Assembly (NCBI GenBank): GCA_026981975.1 | Contig: JALSHV010000006.1 | Coordinates: forward strand, 20,827-84,826 | Direction of reading: 5' to 3' | Source: Aquificaceae bacterium | GTDB taxonomy: Bacteria; Aquificota; Aquificia; Aquificales; Aquificaceae | Length of the DNA stretch: 64,000 bases | Shown: piece after piece, positions 36,043 to 44,531 of the stretch | Layout: the number at the start of each line of letters is the position of its first letter | Numbering within the stretch: the stretch's first letter is position 1 | Position numbers and translations under genes: made by a program | Notes under the pieces: generated by a model | Told to the model about the DNA's origin: nothing | Seen by the model: the letters and a program-made list of their open reading frames with translations, nothing else | Database searches by the model: none

Positions 36043-36818
36043 AGGAAAAACCTTTTCTTGAACGTATAAGGATTTTCCCTTTTAAGGGATTGGATCCTGT
36101 AGAGCTTGATACCGCTTTAATAGTAAAGAACGGTTCTCTTCAACATGATCGTGAATTTGCTCTTTTTGACTCCGAAGGAAATGTAGTGAGCGGAAAAAAA
36201 GAGAAGAAAATACACCGTATAAGGAGTCAAATAGACTTTGAAACAGAAACCATGAGATTTAAATACGGCGGTAGGGTTTACGAATTTAGTTTTTCCGAAG
36301 AAAAAGCGGTTGAAGATTTCTTCTCGGAAATATTCGGCTATAGAGTTTTTCTTAAAAGATCTACAGAAGGAGGTTTCCCGGACGATAGAAAGGCTCACGG
36401 ACCTACAGTAGTCAGCAAAGCTACTCTTACGGAAATAGCAAACTGGTTTGCTCTGGGTGAGGAAAATGTAAGAAGAAGATTCAGAACTAACCTTGAAATC
36501 GGCGGTGTTCCTCCTTTCTGGGAAGATAAACTTGTAACCGCTGAGGGATCTGTTAAATTCAAAATAGGTGAAGTTTTACTTTTAGGAAAAGGTATCTCAA
36601 GAAGATGTCCTGTTCCCACAAGGGATCCAGAAACAGGTGAAGAGTATCAAGGATTTGTAAAAAAGTTTGTGGAACTCAGAAGAGAAAAACTCCCTTCTTG
36701 GTCTCCCGCTGAAAGGTTTTCTGATACTTATTACAGGCTTTGTATAAACACCTCAATACCCTCCACAGAAGTGGGAAAAGTTCTTCGCGTAGGAGATGAA
36801 GTCTTTTTACAAGAGTGA
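36039..36818 (+). CDS. MOSC-domain protein with N-terminal beta-barrel
   Basis: A 259-residue protein with the MOSC N-terminal domain ([32 protein letters not shown]) and the C-terminal MOSC core ([36 protein letters not shown]). The cysteine of RRCPVPTRD is the conserved MOSC cysteine thought to carry sulfur or bind molybdenum cofactor. Members include molybdenum-cofactor sulfurases and amidoxime reductases; which applies here is unclear. It overlaps the upstream activator gene as ATGA and the downstream phosphatase gene by 23 bases, forming a three-gene unit. Confidence 0.82.
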   Translation: MKEKPFLERIRIFPFKGLDPVELDTALIVKNGSLQHDREFALFDSEGNVVSGKKEKKIHRIRSQIDFETETMRFKYGGRVYEFSFSEEKAVEDFFSEIFGYRVFLKRSTEGGFPDDRKAHGPTVVSKATLTEIANWFALGEENVRRRFRTNLEIGGVPPFWEDKLVTAEGSVKFKIGEVLLLGKGISRRCPVPTRDPETGEEYQGFVKKFVELRREKLPSWSPAERFSDTYYRLCINTSIPSTEVGKVLRVGDEVFLQE

Positions 36819-37572
36819 ATTAATATCTCTGGAGATAAGTTATATAACAAATACGGGAAGGTATAGACGAAGGAATGAAGATTCTATTTCTATTGCTACT
36901 GATGTATTTTCTTGTATATCTATGGAAAAACCTTCCTATAAAGTCCTTACACTTAATCCCCCTGTTTTCCTTGCGGTAGCGGACGGTATGGGAGGACACC
37001 CCTGCGGAGATAAAGCCAGTTCTCTTGCCCTTGAAATATTGACAAAAGAGACACCTTTAGAAGTGGAAGATCTTGGAAGTGCTTTAGAAAAAGCAAAAAA
37101 CGCTTTTGAAGACTACGTTTCCAAAAAGGGAGAATGTTTTGGTATGGGAACAGTTGTAGCCGGTGTTTACCTTTATCCTGAGTATTTAATAGCCTTTAAC
37201 GTTGGAGACTGTAGAGTTTACAGATTTAGGGACAGGCTTGAAAAAATAACAAAGGATCACAGTCTTTTACAAGAACTTTTGGATAAAGGTTTTGTAGAAC
37301 ACGATATAGAGAATCTTTATATCAGAAATGTAGTAACTTCAGCAATAATAGGAGGTTATTCCGAAAAGCCGAAGTTTTTTGGTGTGAAAAAGGAACTTAA
37401 AAAGGGAGATGTTTTCCTGATTTGCTCCGATGGACTATGGGGAGAATTAGAATCACAAGAAATAGAATCTTTTATAAAAACAGGAATTAAAGAAGCTGGT
37501 AATAAACTTTTTGCAAAAGCTTACAGTAAAGGTTCTGACAATATAAGCTTTATAGTCTTTAAAGTTCTCTAA
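36796..37572 (+). CDS. PP2C-family serine/threonine phosphatase
   Basis: A 258-residue soluble protein phosphatase. Metal-binding motifs are RRRNEDSI, VADGMGGHPCGD, GDCRVYRF, LICSDGLWGEL and DNISFIV, all in normal order. It dephosphorylates Ser/Thr residues with Mn or Mg. The insert around residues 35-50 (FSCISMEKPSYKV) is longer than in minimal PP2Cs. It is coupled to the MOSC gene by overlap. No partner kinase lies in this window. Confidence 0.88.
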   Translation: MKSFYKSELISLEISYITNTGRYRRRNEDSISIATDVFSCISMEKPSYKVLTLNPPVFLAVADGMGGHPCGDKASSLALEILTKETPLEVEDLGSALEKAKNAFEDYVSKKGECFGMGTVVAGVYLYPEYLIAFNVGDCRVYRFRDRLEKITKDHSLLQELLDKGFVEHDIENLYIRNVVTSAIIGGYSEKPKFFGVKKELKKGDVFLICSDGLWGELESQEIESFIKTGIKEAGNKLFAKAYSKGSDNISFIVFKVL

Positions 37573-38485
37573 AAACAATAAATTCTAAAATTCTTTCCAT
37601 TTCTTCCCTGTAATGGGTATGATCCAGCCTTTTAAGTATTTCATAAGCTCTTTCAGCTTCTGTGCGAGCTTTTTCCCTTGTTTTGTTTGCACCGCCTAAT
37701 CTGAGAACCTCCTTTCTTAAGTTATCTATCTCTTCTGAAGGAGGGTTGGGATCTGACAGTATCTTTTTAACCTTTTCCTTATTCATCTGGTTTATTACAC
37801 AAAGAAGAGGGTAAGTTGCTTTCCCTTCTTTAAGATCATTAGCTACAGGTTTGCCAGTTTTTTGAGGATCTCCTGTGTAGTCCAGCAAATCGTCTATAAG
37901 TTGAAATGCTCTTCCCATGTGATAGCCAATTTTTTTTATCTGCTCTGGATATCTGTAGTTAGCGCATAAAGCACCTACGGTTGTGCAAGCACTGAAAAGA
38001 ACAGCAGTCTTTCCGTCTATTATGCGAAAGTAATCTTCTTCAGAAATCAACTCTCCGACCTTTGAAATCTCAAGAACTTGAGCTTCTGCCATTTCCATAA
38101 CAGCTTCACTGACAACTTCTATCATTTCCTTAGTGCCGTATCTTGTGAAAAGATGCAGTGCTTTTGCATACATGTAATCCCCTGTCAGAACCGCTGTTCC
38201 GTTTCCGAAAATGACGTTGGCTGAAGATTTTCCCCTTCTTTTAGAAGCTCCGTCAACAACGTCATCGTGGAGTAAGGAAGCAGCGTGTATGTATTCCAAT
38301 CCTACACCAAGAGGGATTGCTTCTTCAGGATTTCCTCCGCACATTCCGCAGGACAGAACTGTTATAAGAGGTCTTAACCTTTTCCCCCCACCTTCTATAA
38401 GATATCTACTCGTTTCAAGAACCAGCTTAACCTTCGGGTTAAGCTCTTCAATCAATCTCTTCTCAATATTTTTCAAAAGCTCCAT
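37559..38485 (-). CDS. ispB: Trans-polyprenyl diphosphate synthase (octaprenyl/heptaprenyl type)
   Basis: A 308-residue isoprenoid synthase with both aspartate-rich motifs: ASLLHDDVVDGASKRRG near residue 75 and FQLIDDLLDYTGD near residue 205. GGGKRLRP at the N-terminus binds IPP. Such enzymes make the side chain of quinones and would supply the substrate of the UbiA-type enzyme at the start of the window. Chain length cannot be read with certainty. It lies 11 bases after the tRNA-Arg gene on the same strand. The PP2C gene overlaps it convergently by 14 bases. Confidence 0.9.
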   Translation of the reverse strand: MELLKNIEKRLIEELNPKVKLVLETSRYLIEGGGKRLRPLITVLSCGMCGGNPEEAIPLGVGLEYIHAASLLHDDVVDGASKRRGKSSANVIFGNGTAVLTGDYMYAKALHLFTRYGTKEMIEVVSEAVMEMAEAQVLEISKVGELISEEDYFRIIDGKTAVLFSACTTVGALCANYRYPEQIKKIGYHMGRAFQLIDDLLDYTGDPQKTGKPVANDLKEGKATYPLLCVINQMNKEKVKKILSDPNPPSEEIDNLRKEVLRLGGANKTREKARTEAERAYEILKRLDHTHYREEMERILEFIVFREL

Positions 38486-38496
38486 GATCCTTACTA

Positions 38497-38570
38497 AGTG
38501 CCCGGCGGGACTTGAACCCGCGACCTCGGGGTCCGGAGCCCCGTGCTCTATCCAACTGAGCTACGGGCAC
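38497..38570 (-). tRNA. tRNA-Arg (anticodon CCG)
   Basis: A full cloverleaf is visible on the minus strand: acceptor GTGCCCG / CGGGCAC, T8-A9, D arm GCTC...GAGC, anticodon stem CGGGG / CCCCG with loop CTCCGGA (anticodon CCG), variable loop AGGTC, and T arm GCGGG-TTCAAGT-CCCGC. The base after the acceptor stem is T and the next three are TAG, so CCA must be added after transcription. It is wedged 2 bases after pncB and 11 bases before ispB, so it is probably cut out of a longer mRNA. Confidence 0.95.
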
Positions 38571-38572
38571 TA

Positions 38573-39841
38573 TTATTTTATGATAACTTCATAGGATTCC
38601 TTTTTTAGACCTTTTAAGGAAGGCGGTAGCTTTTCCAGATCTTTCATCAGAGTTTCTCTTATTTCCTTTAAAGAAGGCATTTTTACTGAAAGAGATCCCT
38701 CTTTAAGGATTTCCTTTATAAGAGTCTCTCCTTTATTTCTTGTTGTATAAGGAACTACTTCATCGCGGTGCATTACTCCTTCCCTGTAATACCTGTATAT
38801 CTGTCTCTTGTAAGGAAAAGTCGCTTTACCAGGGCTTGTTTTTACCTTCGGTTTCCCATCGTATTCCACTAACTTGTAAGCTATGTCTAAGTAAGGTGCG
38901 TCTGCCGAAGTTATAAACTTTGTTCCTACGCCGAAGGCGTCAATGGGACAGTTTTTGGAAAGCCATTCCTTTATACTGTATTCATCAACTCCACCGCTTA
39001 CTATTATTTTTACTTTTTTCAAACCCGCTGAGTCCAAAATACTTCGCACCTGTTTTGAAAGCTTGGCAATATCCCCACTATCAAGACGAACTCCTACAAG
39101 GGAAACTCCCTTCTTTGCTAACTGGACAGCTTTCTTAGCAGCTGATAGGGTGTCGTAAGTGTCTAAGAGAAATACCGCATTACGGGGAAAACTGCGTGCA
39201 AAAGCTTCAAAGGCTTCTTCCTCTTTATCAAATACCATTATGTAAGAATGAGCAACTGTTCCAAAAACAGGTATTTTAAAGCGCCTACCCGCTTCCAAGT
39301 TGGAAGTGCCTGCAAAGCCTGCTATGTAAGAAGCTCTGGCAGCGTATATACCCGCTTGAAGTTCATGAGATCTCCGAAAGCCAAAATCAACAAGAGATTT
39401 TCCTTTAGCTACCAAGTAACTCCTTACAGCTTTTGAAGCTATCAGAGTTTGAAAGTGGATTGTGTTTATTACAAGGGTTTCCAGTATTTGAACTTCGGGA
39501 AGGGATCCTTCTATCTGCACAAGAGGTTCGTTTTGAAAAACAACTCTGCCTTCCGGGACAGCGTATAGATTTCCTTTAAACTCGTATTCTTTCAGAAAAT
39601 CAAGAAAAGAAGAGGAAAATATATTTAGGCTCTTCAAATAGGCAAGTTCTTTATCTCCGAATCGGAACCTACTCAAGTATTCTAAAAGAGTTTCCAAACC
39701 GCAACACACAAGGAAATTTCTCTTTTCCGGCAGATCTCTTACAAAGAGACTGAACACTGCCTTTCCTTTTTTATTGTTTTCTAAGTAACTTTGAGCCATT
39801 GTAAGCTCATAAAGATCGGTGCACAATCCCAAAAAGTCCAT
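38573..39841 (-). CDS. pncB: Nicotinate phosphoribosyltransferase
   Basis: A 422-residue NAD-salvage enzyme that joins nicotinate and PRPP. It starts LGLCTDLYELTMAQSYL, has the FGFRRSHELQAGIYAARAS segment with the catalytic histidine region, and GVRLDSGDIAKLSK followed by IIVSGGVDEY that bind the phosphoribosyl group. The length fits the short bacterial group. It is divergent from yebC. The tRNA-Arg gene begins 2 bases past its stop. Confidence 0.92.
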   Translation of the reverse strand: MDFLGLCTDLYELTMAQSYLENNKKGKAVFSLFVRDLPEKRNFLVCCGLETLLEYLSRFRFGDKELAYLKSLNIFSSSFLDFLKEYEFKGNLYAVPEGRVVFQNEPLVQIEGSLPEVQILETLVINTIHFQTLIASKAVRSYLVAKGKSLVDFGFRRSHELQAGIYAARASYIAGFAGTSNLEAGRRFKIPVFGTVAHSYIMVFDKEEEAFEAFARSFPRNAVFLLDTYDTLSAAKKAVQLAKKGVSLVGVRLDSGDIAKLSKQVRSILDSAGLKKVKIIVSGGVDEYSIKEWLSKNCPIDAFGVGTKFITSADAPYLDIAYKLVEYDGKPKVKTSPGKATFPYKRQIYRYYREGVMHRDEVVPYTTRNKGETLIKEILKEGSLSVKMPSLKEIRETLMKDLEKLPPSLKGLKKESYEVIIK

Positions 39842-39894
39842 GGGATATTTATTTTACTTGCTCTGTAATGGAGAAAAATATTAAATTATTCAAT

Positions 39895-40647
39895 ATGGCG
39901 GGACACAGTCATTGGGCGCAGATAAAACACAAAAAAGCAAAGATAGATGCTCAAAGAGGCAAACTCTTCAGTAAACTTATAAGGGAAATAACAGTAGCTA
40001 CAAAATTGGGAGGTTCTAATCCGGAGTTTAATCCTCGTCTGCGAACAGCTATAGAGCAGGCGAAGAAAGCCAACATGCCTTTGGAAACCATAGAAAGAGC
40101 TATAAAAAAGGGAAGCGGTGAATTGGAAGGAGCTTCCTACGAAGAAGTTGTTTACGAAGGTTATGGACCCGCGGGAGTTGCCATTATGGTTATTGCTACC
40201 ACCGATAACAGAAATAGAACCTCTGCGGAGATAAAGCACACTTTTTCTAAATTCGGTGGTAATCTGGGATCTTCTGGGTGTGTTTCTTACCTCTTTGAAA
40301 AAAAAGGAGTTATAGAAGTTCCGGCACAGAGCTTAGATGAAGGTGAACTCCTGGAGAAAGCAGCTGAGGCAGGAGCTGAAGATATACAATGGGGAAGCGA
40401 ACTCCATTTTGTTTACACAACAGCGGAAGATCTTTACAATGTAAAGGAGAAATTGGAAAAATCGGGTGTTAACGTAGAAAAAGCGCAGATCACATGGATA
40501 CCAATTTCAACCGTATCTGTTGAAGATGTTGAAACTGCCAAAAGAATTTTAAAACTTATAAACGCCCTTGATGATTTGGAAGATGTTCAGCAGGTTATAG
40601 CAAATTTTGAAATACCTCTGGAAGTGCTTCAAAAAGCGGAATTCTGA
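39895..40647 (+). CDS. yebC: YebC/PmpR-family protein (TACO1-like)
   Basis: A 250-residue protein that begins MAGHSHWAQIKHKKAKIDAQR, the universal start of the family; this fixes ATG 39895 over an upstream ATG at 39868. Later segments YEGYGPAGVAIMVIATTDNRNRT (with family-typical residues), LGSSGCVSYLFEKKG and ITWIP also match. YebC proteins have been described as transcription regulators and, more recently, as translation factors that ease ribosome stalling at proline runs. No clear Shine-Dalgarno sequence is seen. GmhA follows after 3 bases. Confidence 0.95.
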   Translation: MAGHSHWAQIKHKKAKIDAQRGKLFSKLIREITVATKLGGSNPEFNPRLRTAIEQAKKANMPLETIERAIKKGSGELEGASYEEVVYEGYGPAGVAIMVIATTDNRNRTSAEIKHTFSKFGGNLGSSGCVSYLFEKKGVIEVPAQSLDEGELLEKAAEAGAEDIQWGSELHFVYTTAEDLYNVKEKLEKSGVNVEKAQITWIPISTVSVEDVETAKRILKLINALDDLEDVQQVIANFEIPLEVLQKAEF

Positions 40648-40650
40648 AAA

Positions 40651-41211
40651 ATGGACAGTGTAATATCCCTCTTTGAGGAAAGCGCAAAGGTAAAGATTGA
40701 ATTCGCTCGTTCTTATGAAAAGGAGATTCTAACAGTAGGTAAGCTCATAGTTAGAGCTTTGAAGAAGGGAAACAAGATACTTCTCTTCGGTAACGGTGGA
40801 AGTGCGGCAGATGCTCAACATATAGCAGCTGAAATAGTAGGACGGTTTAAAAAAGAAAGAAAAGGATTGCCTGCAATAGCTCTAACAACGGATACTTCTA
40901 TACTGACCGCAATAGGAAACGATTACGGTTTTGAATGTGTATTTGAAAGACAAATAGAAGCTCTCTGTAAGGAAGAGGATATTGTCATAGGAATAACAAC
41001 TTCAGGAAATTCTGAAAACGTTTTAAGAGGACTTCTTAAGGCAAAGGAGAAAAAAGCTATTACTGTAGCCTTTAGCGGAAAAGGAGGGGGAAAGGTTTCA
41101 AAAGTAGCAGATTTTTGCTTCACAGTTCCTTCTGATAACACTCCGAGAATACAGGAGTGTCATATAACCCTCGGACATGTTTTATGTGAAATAGTGGAGG
41201 AACTTATGTGA
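40651..41211 (+). CDS. gmhA: Phosphoheptose isomerase (SIS domain)
   Basis: A 186-residue SIS-fold enzyme. Marks are [52 protein letters not shown] and the C-terminal [17 protein letters not shown] with the catalytic Glu and His. It converts sedoheptulose-7-phosphate to glycero-manno-heptose-7-phosphate, the first step to ADP-heptose for the lipopolysaccharide core. The stop overlaps nadK as GTGA. Confidence 0.94.
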   Translation: MDSVISLFEESAKVKIEFARSYEKEILTVGKLIVRALKKGNKILLFGNGGSAADAQHIAAEIVGRFKKERKGLPAIALTTDTSILTAIGNDYGFECVFERQIEALCKEEDIVIGITTSGNSENVLRGLLKAKEKKAITVAFSGKGGGKVSKVADFCFTVPSDNTPRIQECHITLGHVLCEIVEELM

Positions 41212-42032
41212 AAAGAGTGGTGTTGTTTGTAAAAAATTCACCGAAAGCACGCAATACCGCAGAGGATTTATTAAAAACACTCAAAGGGCATGTTTCCTGT
41301 ATAAAGAGAATTTTTAACCAACGGGGCGTAGAGAGAAAAGCAAATCTTAAAGGTTATGATTTAATGATAGTAGTAGGTGGAGACGGGACTTTTCTTGCGG
41401 GAGCAAGGATAGCTTCAAAATTCGGAATTCCCTTGGTAGGTGTGAACGAGGGAAGATTCGGTTTTCTTACAGAAATAACGAAGGAAGAAGCTCCTGAAGT
41501 TTTAAAGGATATCTTAAATGGGAAGGTGAAAAGGCAAAAACGTATGATGATTTCTGTAAGTCTTTACAGAAACAGTATTAGAAAATTTCTGGGAAATTTT
41601 CTTAATGATGTAGTTGTTACAAAAAGTTCAATAGCACGCATAATGGAAATAGAGGTTCTTGCGGGTAGAGACTCTGTAGTTCACGTTTATGGAGATGGGG
41701 TAATTGTTTCAACTCCTACAGGTTCTACAGCATACGCTCTCTCCGCAGGAGGACCTATTATATATCCTGATTCTGAAAATCTTTTATTTGTTCCTATATG
41801 TCCTCATACTCTTTCCAACAGACCCGTGGTTTTACCTTCAACTTTTCCGGTGAGAATAAAGATCTTATCCGCTGATAGAGAAAGTTTCCTTACAATGGAC
41901 GGACAGAAAGGTATGTATTTGTTAAGCGGAGATGAAATAGAAGTTAAAAAGTCTAAAAGATTCTGTGAAATATACCTTCACCCTAAGAAGAGTTTTTTTG
42001 AGATCCTCCGTGAAAAACTCAGATGGGGCTGA
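41208..42032 (+). CDS. nadK: NAD kinase
   Basis: A 274-residue enzyme that makes NADP from NAD and ATP (or polyphosphate). The motif [14 protein letters not shown] carries the catalytic GGDG; later [16 protein letters not shown] and the [14 protein letters not shown] segment [15 protein letters not shown] complete the signature. The start codon is a GTG at 41208 overlapping the gmhA stop, which implies translational coupling. The N-terminus and length are normal for the family. Confidence 0.95.
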   Translation: MKRVVLFVKNSPKARNTAEDLLKTLKGHVSCIKRIFNQRGVERKANLKGYDLMIVVGGDGTFLAGARIASKFGIPLVGVNEGRFGFLTEITKEEAPEVLKDILNGKVKRQKRMMISVSLYRNSIRKFLGNFLNDVVVTKSSIARIMEIEVLAGRDSVVHVYGDGVIVSTPTGSTAYALSAGGPIIYPDSENLLFVPICPHTLSNRPVVLPSTFPVRIKILSADRESFLTMDGQKGMYLLSGDEIEVKKSKRFCEIYLHPKKSFFEILREKLRWG

Positions 42033-42104
42033 TTCAGAACATAACATAGATTTTGTAAATGGTGTATCCTGATATAAGGTTAAACTAAAAGGAGGTTTTA
42101 ATCT

Positions 42105-42368
42105 ATGGGAATGCCGACAAAGGAAGATATTGAAAAAATCCTTGATGAAATAAGACCCGCACTGAGATTTGACGGTGGAGATGTAGAACTTGTAGATATC
42201 CAAGAAGACGGAACAGTATTGGTAAGACTCTTAGGAGCTTGTTCTGGGTGCGGTATGTCTGTTTTAACTCTTAAAGCGGGAATAGAAAGAGCGATTAAGC
42301 AGAAATTCCCCGAAGTGAAGGAAGTCAAGGACGTCAGCACGGATATACCTTCTTCCTTTGGTTTTTAA
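42105..42368 (+). CDS. nfu: Nfu-type Fe-S scaffold/carrier protein
   Basis: An 87-residue NifU C-terminal domain protein. RPALRFDGGDVELVDI, LGACSGCGMSVLTLKAGIE and the CxxC (C-S-G-C) are the hallmark of Nfu carriers, which bind a [4Fe-4S] cluster at a dimer interface and pass it on. A strong AAGGAGGT ribosome site precedes the ATG, and an extended -10-like TGATATAAG lies about 40 bases upstream. The 3' end overlaps the convergent DsrE-like gene by 4 bases. It may work with the Mrp protein; the link is functional inference only. Confidence 0.92.
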   Translation: MGMPTKEDIEKILDEIRPALRFDGGDVELVDIQEDGTVLVRLLGACSGCGMSVLTLKAGIERAIKQKFPEVKEVKDVSTDIPSSFGF

Positions 42369-42886
42369 AGAACCTTAATGTAACCGAAGCCGTTTGTTTG
42401 AAGCCTTCCTATACTGCCTACACCCGAAGGGACTATTTTAACAAAGTCAAAAAAGTTTTCGTATTTTAGCTTTAATCCTTTTACGGTTATATCACAGATG
42501 TAAAATTCCACTTCAAATTGAGACAAATAGGAGAGTCTTTCTTCCGCTCGCTTAAGATCTATTCCTTCCATTTCCCACTTTGTTCCTTCGTGGGTTTTCA
42601 TGAAAAACTTAACTCCCGAACCGTTTGCTACAAGCACTATTTTTATTCTGAAGGGATCAAAATCGTAGGCGGAGAGATGATTCCTTATGTTTGTAAGCAT
42701 CATATGGAATCTACTTTCCTGAGGAAAATCGCAGTGATAAACCACCGCATCTTCTGTTTCTTTTGAAGGTAGATCTTCAAGGTTAATCCTTTCCAGTTTA
42801 ATTTCTTTTTTCTTTTCCGATGCCTTACCTACAAGGGGAACTGTAAAGGCTACCATACTTGCCTTTAAAAGATCCCTTCTTGTCAT
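42365..42886 (-). CDS. Tat-exported DsrE-like sulfur-transfer-fold protein
   Basis: A 173-residue protein with an N-terminal MTRRDLLKASMVAFTVPLVGKA, a typical twin-arginine export signal. The mature part fits the DsrE/DsrF fold: VVYHCDFPQESRFHMMLTNIRNHL, IKIVLVANGSGVKFF, and FYICDITVKGL with a cysteine in the position where DsrE proteins carry their active cysteine. The C-terminus IVPSGVGSIGRLQTNGFGYIKV matches periplasmic DsrE relatives. Export to the periplasm suggests handling of sulfur compounds outside the cytosol. A GGAGGAG ribosome site precedes the ATG. Confidence 0.8.
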   Translation of the reverse strand: MTRRDLLKASMVAFTVPLVGKASEKKKEIKLERINLEDLPSKETEDAVVYHCDFPQESRFHMMLTNIRNHLSAYDFDPFRIKIVLVANGSGVKFFMKTHEGTKWEMEGIDLKRAEERLSYLSQFEVEFYICDITVKGLKLKYENFFDFVKIVPSGVGSIGRLQTNGFGYIKVL

Positions 42887-42921
42887 TTTTCTCCTCCTTC
42901 AATTAAAGTTATTTTAAAATT

Positions 42922-43626
42922 ATGTTCAAGTTTTTAATTTGGTTGAAGGAAGTAGATTCAACTCAAACAAAACTTAAAGAAGGGAATTTCCCCAACGGGA
43001 CTGTTTTTGTTGCAGATTTACAGAAAGGGGGAAAGGGAAGGAAAGGAAGGAGGTGGGAGTCCCGGGAGGGAGGTCTCTATTTTAGTTTCGTTCTATCCGC
43101 CGCGGATTTTAAAGAATCTTCACAATTACCCCTTGTGGTTGGACTTGCTGTCTCGCAAGCACTTGAAGAGGAGGGATTAAAAACTTTTATAAAATGGCCT
43201 AACGATGTTTACGTAAGGGGAAAGAAAATCGCGGGTGTATTGGTAGAGAGATCAAAAGACAGAGTAATTGTCGGTATAGGGGTAAATTTAAATCAAAGGG
43301 AATTCAATACGGAGATCAAGAATACAGCAATCTCACTGTATCAAATAACCGGCACAGAGGTAAACAGGATCTATTTTTTAAGTAAACTACTTAATATAAT
43401 AGATAAACACCTTAGACATTTCAGGCTAAAAGGATTCAGTTCCTTTTTTAAAGAGAAAATAGAAGAAAAGCTTCTTTTTAAAGGAGAAGAAGTGATAGCT
43501 ATTTCAGACAAACCACAGGTAGGAATACTACTGGGTATAGATGCAGAAGGATTCCTTATTTTAAAAACCGCATCGGGATACCTAAAAGTAAATACTGGAG
43601 ATATAAGCCTAAGACTTTACAGATAA
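42922..43626 (+). CDS. birA: Biotin-[acetyl-CoA-carboxylase] ligase
   Basis: A 234-residue catalytic-only biotin ligase without the N-terminal DNA-binding domain. It shows EVDSTQTKLKEG, the biotin/ATP loop GGKGRKGRRWESREGGLYFS and KWPNDVYVRGKKIAGVLVE. A small SH3-like C-terminal domain follows (about 190-234). It activates biotin as biotinyl-AMP and links it to carboxyl-carrier protein. Without a helix-turn-helix it cannot be a repressor. It is divergent from the DsrE-like gene with a 35-base gap. Confidence 0.92.
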   Translation: MFKFLIWLKEVDSTQTKLKEGNFPNGTVFVADLQKGGKGRKGRRWESREGGLYFSFVLSAADFKESSQLPLVVGLAVSQALEEEGLKTFIKWPNDVYVRGKKIAGVLVERSKDRVIVGIGVNLNQREFNTEIKNTAISLYQITGTEVNRIYFLSKLLNIIDKHLRHFRLKGFSSFFKEKIEEKLLFKGEEVIAISDKPQVGILLGIDAEGFLILKTASGYLKVNTGDISLRLYR

Positions 43627-43692
43627 CCTTATGATAGTAATCATCTGTTTACTCTCTGAAAGCTTTAAATTTTATTGAACGGGAGGTGTGTT

Positions 43693-44088
43693 ATGCTTAT
43701 TGATCCTGCGGAAATTCAGAAAGTTGCCAATATGTTTTTCAACGCCGCTCACGAAGATATAGCTCATAGTGTAAATCAACTCTACGAAGCTTTGAAAAGA
43801 AAAGAAAAAGCTCCCATAGATGAGCTTTTAGAAGAGATGATATTTGAAATAGTAGATCATTTTGAAATGGAAGAGGAGATGATGAAAGATTCAGAGTTTT
43901 TCGGTTATCCTATGCACAAAGCGGAACACGATCAAATGAGAAAAGAGCTTTACGAGTTGTCCGAAGAGTGGAAAAGTTCAAGGGATATAGAAAAGTTGAG
44001 GACTTTTTTAGAAGAGAAGCTTGTGCCGTGGCTTAAGCTACATGTAGCTCAGTGGGATTCTATTACGGCAACTCATATAGGTGATTGA
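43693..44088 (+). CDS. Hemerythrin-domain protein
   Basis: A 131-residue four-helix protein with spaced metal ligands: NAAHEDIAHSV, DHFEMEEEMM, MHKAEHDQM and WLKLHVAQWD. The pattern fits the hemerythrin family that binds a di-iron centre and oxygen. I use ATG 43693, which has GGGAGGTG upstream; an upstream TTG at 43675 is unlikely. In a microaerophile, an oxygen-binding or iron-handling role is plausible. It lies just upstream of ssrA. Confidence 0.78.
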   Translation: MLIDPAEIQKVANMFFNAAHEDIAHSVNQLYEALKRKEKAPIDELLEEMIFEIVDHFEMEEEMMKDSEFFGYPMHKAEHDQMRKELYELSEEWKSSRDIEKLRTFLEEKLVPWLKLHVAQWDSITATHIGD

Positions 44089-44093
44089 CTTTC

Positions 44094-44122
44094 TTGACGG
44101 AGCTGTTAAATAGCCTTATATT
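44094..44122 (+). promoter_or_regulatory. Sigma-70 promoter of ssrA
   Basis: TTGACG (44094-44099) and TATATT (44117-44122) are separated by exactly 17 bases. This is close to consensus and lies 15 bases before the mature tmRNA 5' end. The -35 element follows directly on the hemerythrin stop codon. Confidence 0.75.
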
Positions 44123-44137
44123 TAATTTCTGACTTAA

Positions 44138-44488
44138 GGGGGCGAATGGATTCGACGGGGACTGTAGGTCGGAAGTTGCGGGTCGGTGCGCGGACGTTAA
44201 CCGCGGTAATACAACAGCTCCCAAAGCTGAGCTTGCTCTCGCTGCCTAAGTAAAAAGGCAGCGCGCTCCCGGTGAGTTTGCGGGTGGCTTGCCGGAGGGT
44301 GTCAGAGACACCCGCTTGGGTATTCCCGACGCACGGTGAGGGAATACCGACATTTATAAACCGTGCTTTCCCCGCTATTCCTGCCCGTGGGTAAAGGCGG
44401 GGGAAAACCAATACACGGGCTACACCCGCTAAACCTTCCGCGTGCCGAAAGTCCTCGGACGCGGGTTCGATTCCCGCCGCCTCCACCA
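44138..44488 (+). ncRNA. ssrA: Transfer-messenger RNA (tmRNA)
   Basis: The 5' end GGGGGCGAATGGATTCGACGG and the 3' end GGTTCGATTCCCGCCGCCTCCACCA are tmRNA hallmarks, given here only in part; GGGGGCG pairs with CGCCTCC. CCA is encoded (44486-44488). The tag frame at 44217-44249 reads A-P-K-A-E-L-A-L-A-A and ends TAA, very like the Aquifex tag. The long middle has GC-rich segments such as GGGTGTCAGAGACACCC able to form pseudoknots. It rescues stalled ribosomes with SmpB. Reading frames on its opposite strand are shadows. Confidence 0.97.
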
Positions 44489-44495
44489 TAAGTAA

Positions 44496-44523
44496 TTGAA
44501 AGGTTTTGCGAATTATCTATTTT
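44496..44523 (+). promoter_or_regulatory. Possible promoter of cimA (leaderless message)
   Basis: TTGAAA (44496-44501) and TATTTT (44518-44523) are spaced by 16 bases. A start site about 7-8 bases on would fall next to the cimA ATG at 44532, and no Shine-Dalgarno sequence is present. The match is modest. Confidence 0.4.
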
Positions 44524-44531
44524 TATCATTT

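Noticed and set aside
44106..44529. Two minus-strand reading frames of 127 and 75 codons opposite the tmRNA
   Set aside because: They lie exactly over ssrA and have the arginine- and glycine-rich look of frames read through structured RNA genes. They have no ribosome site and no family marks.
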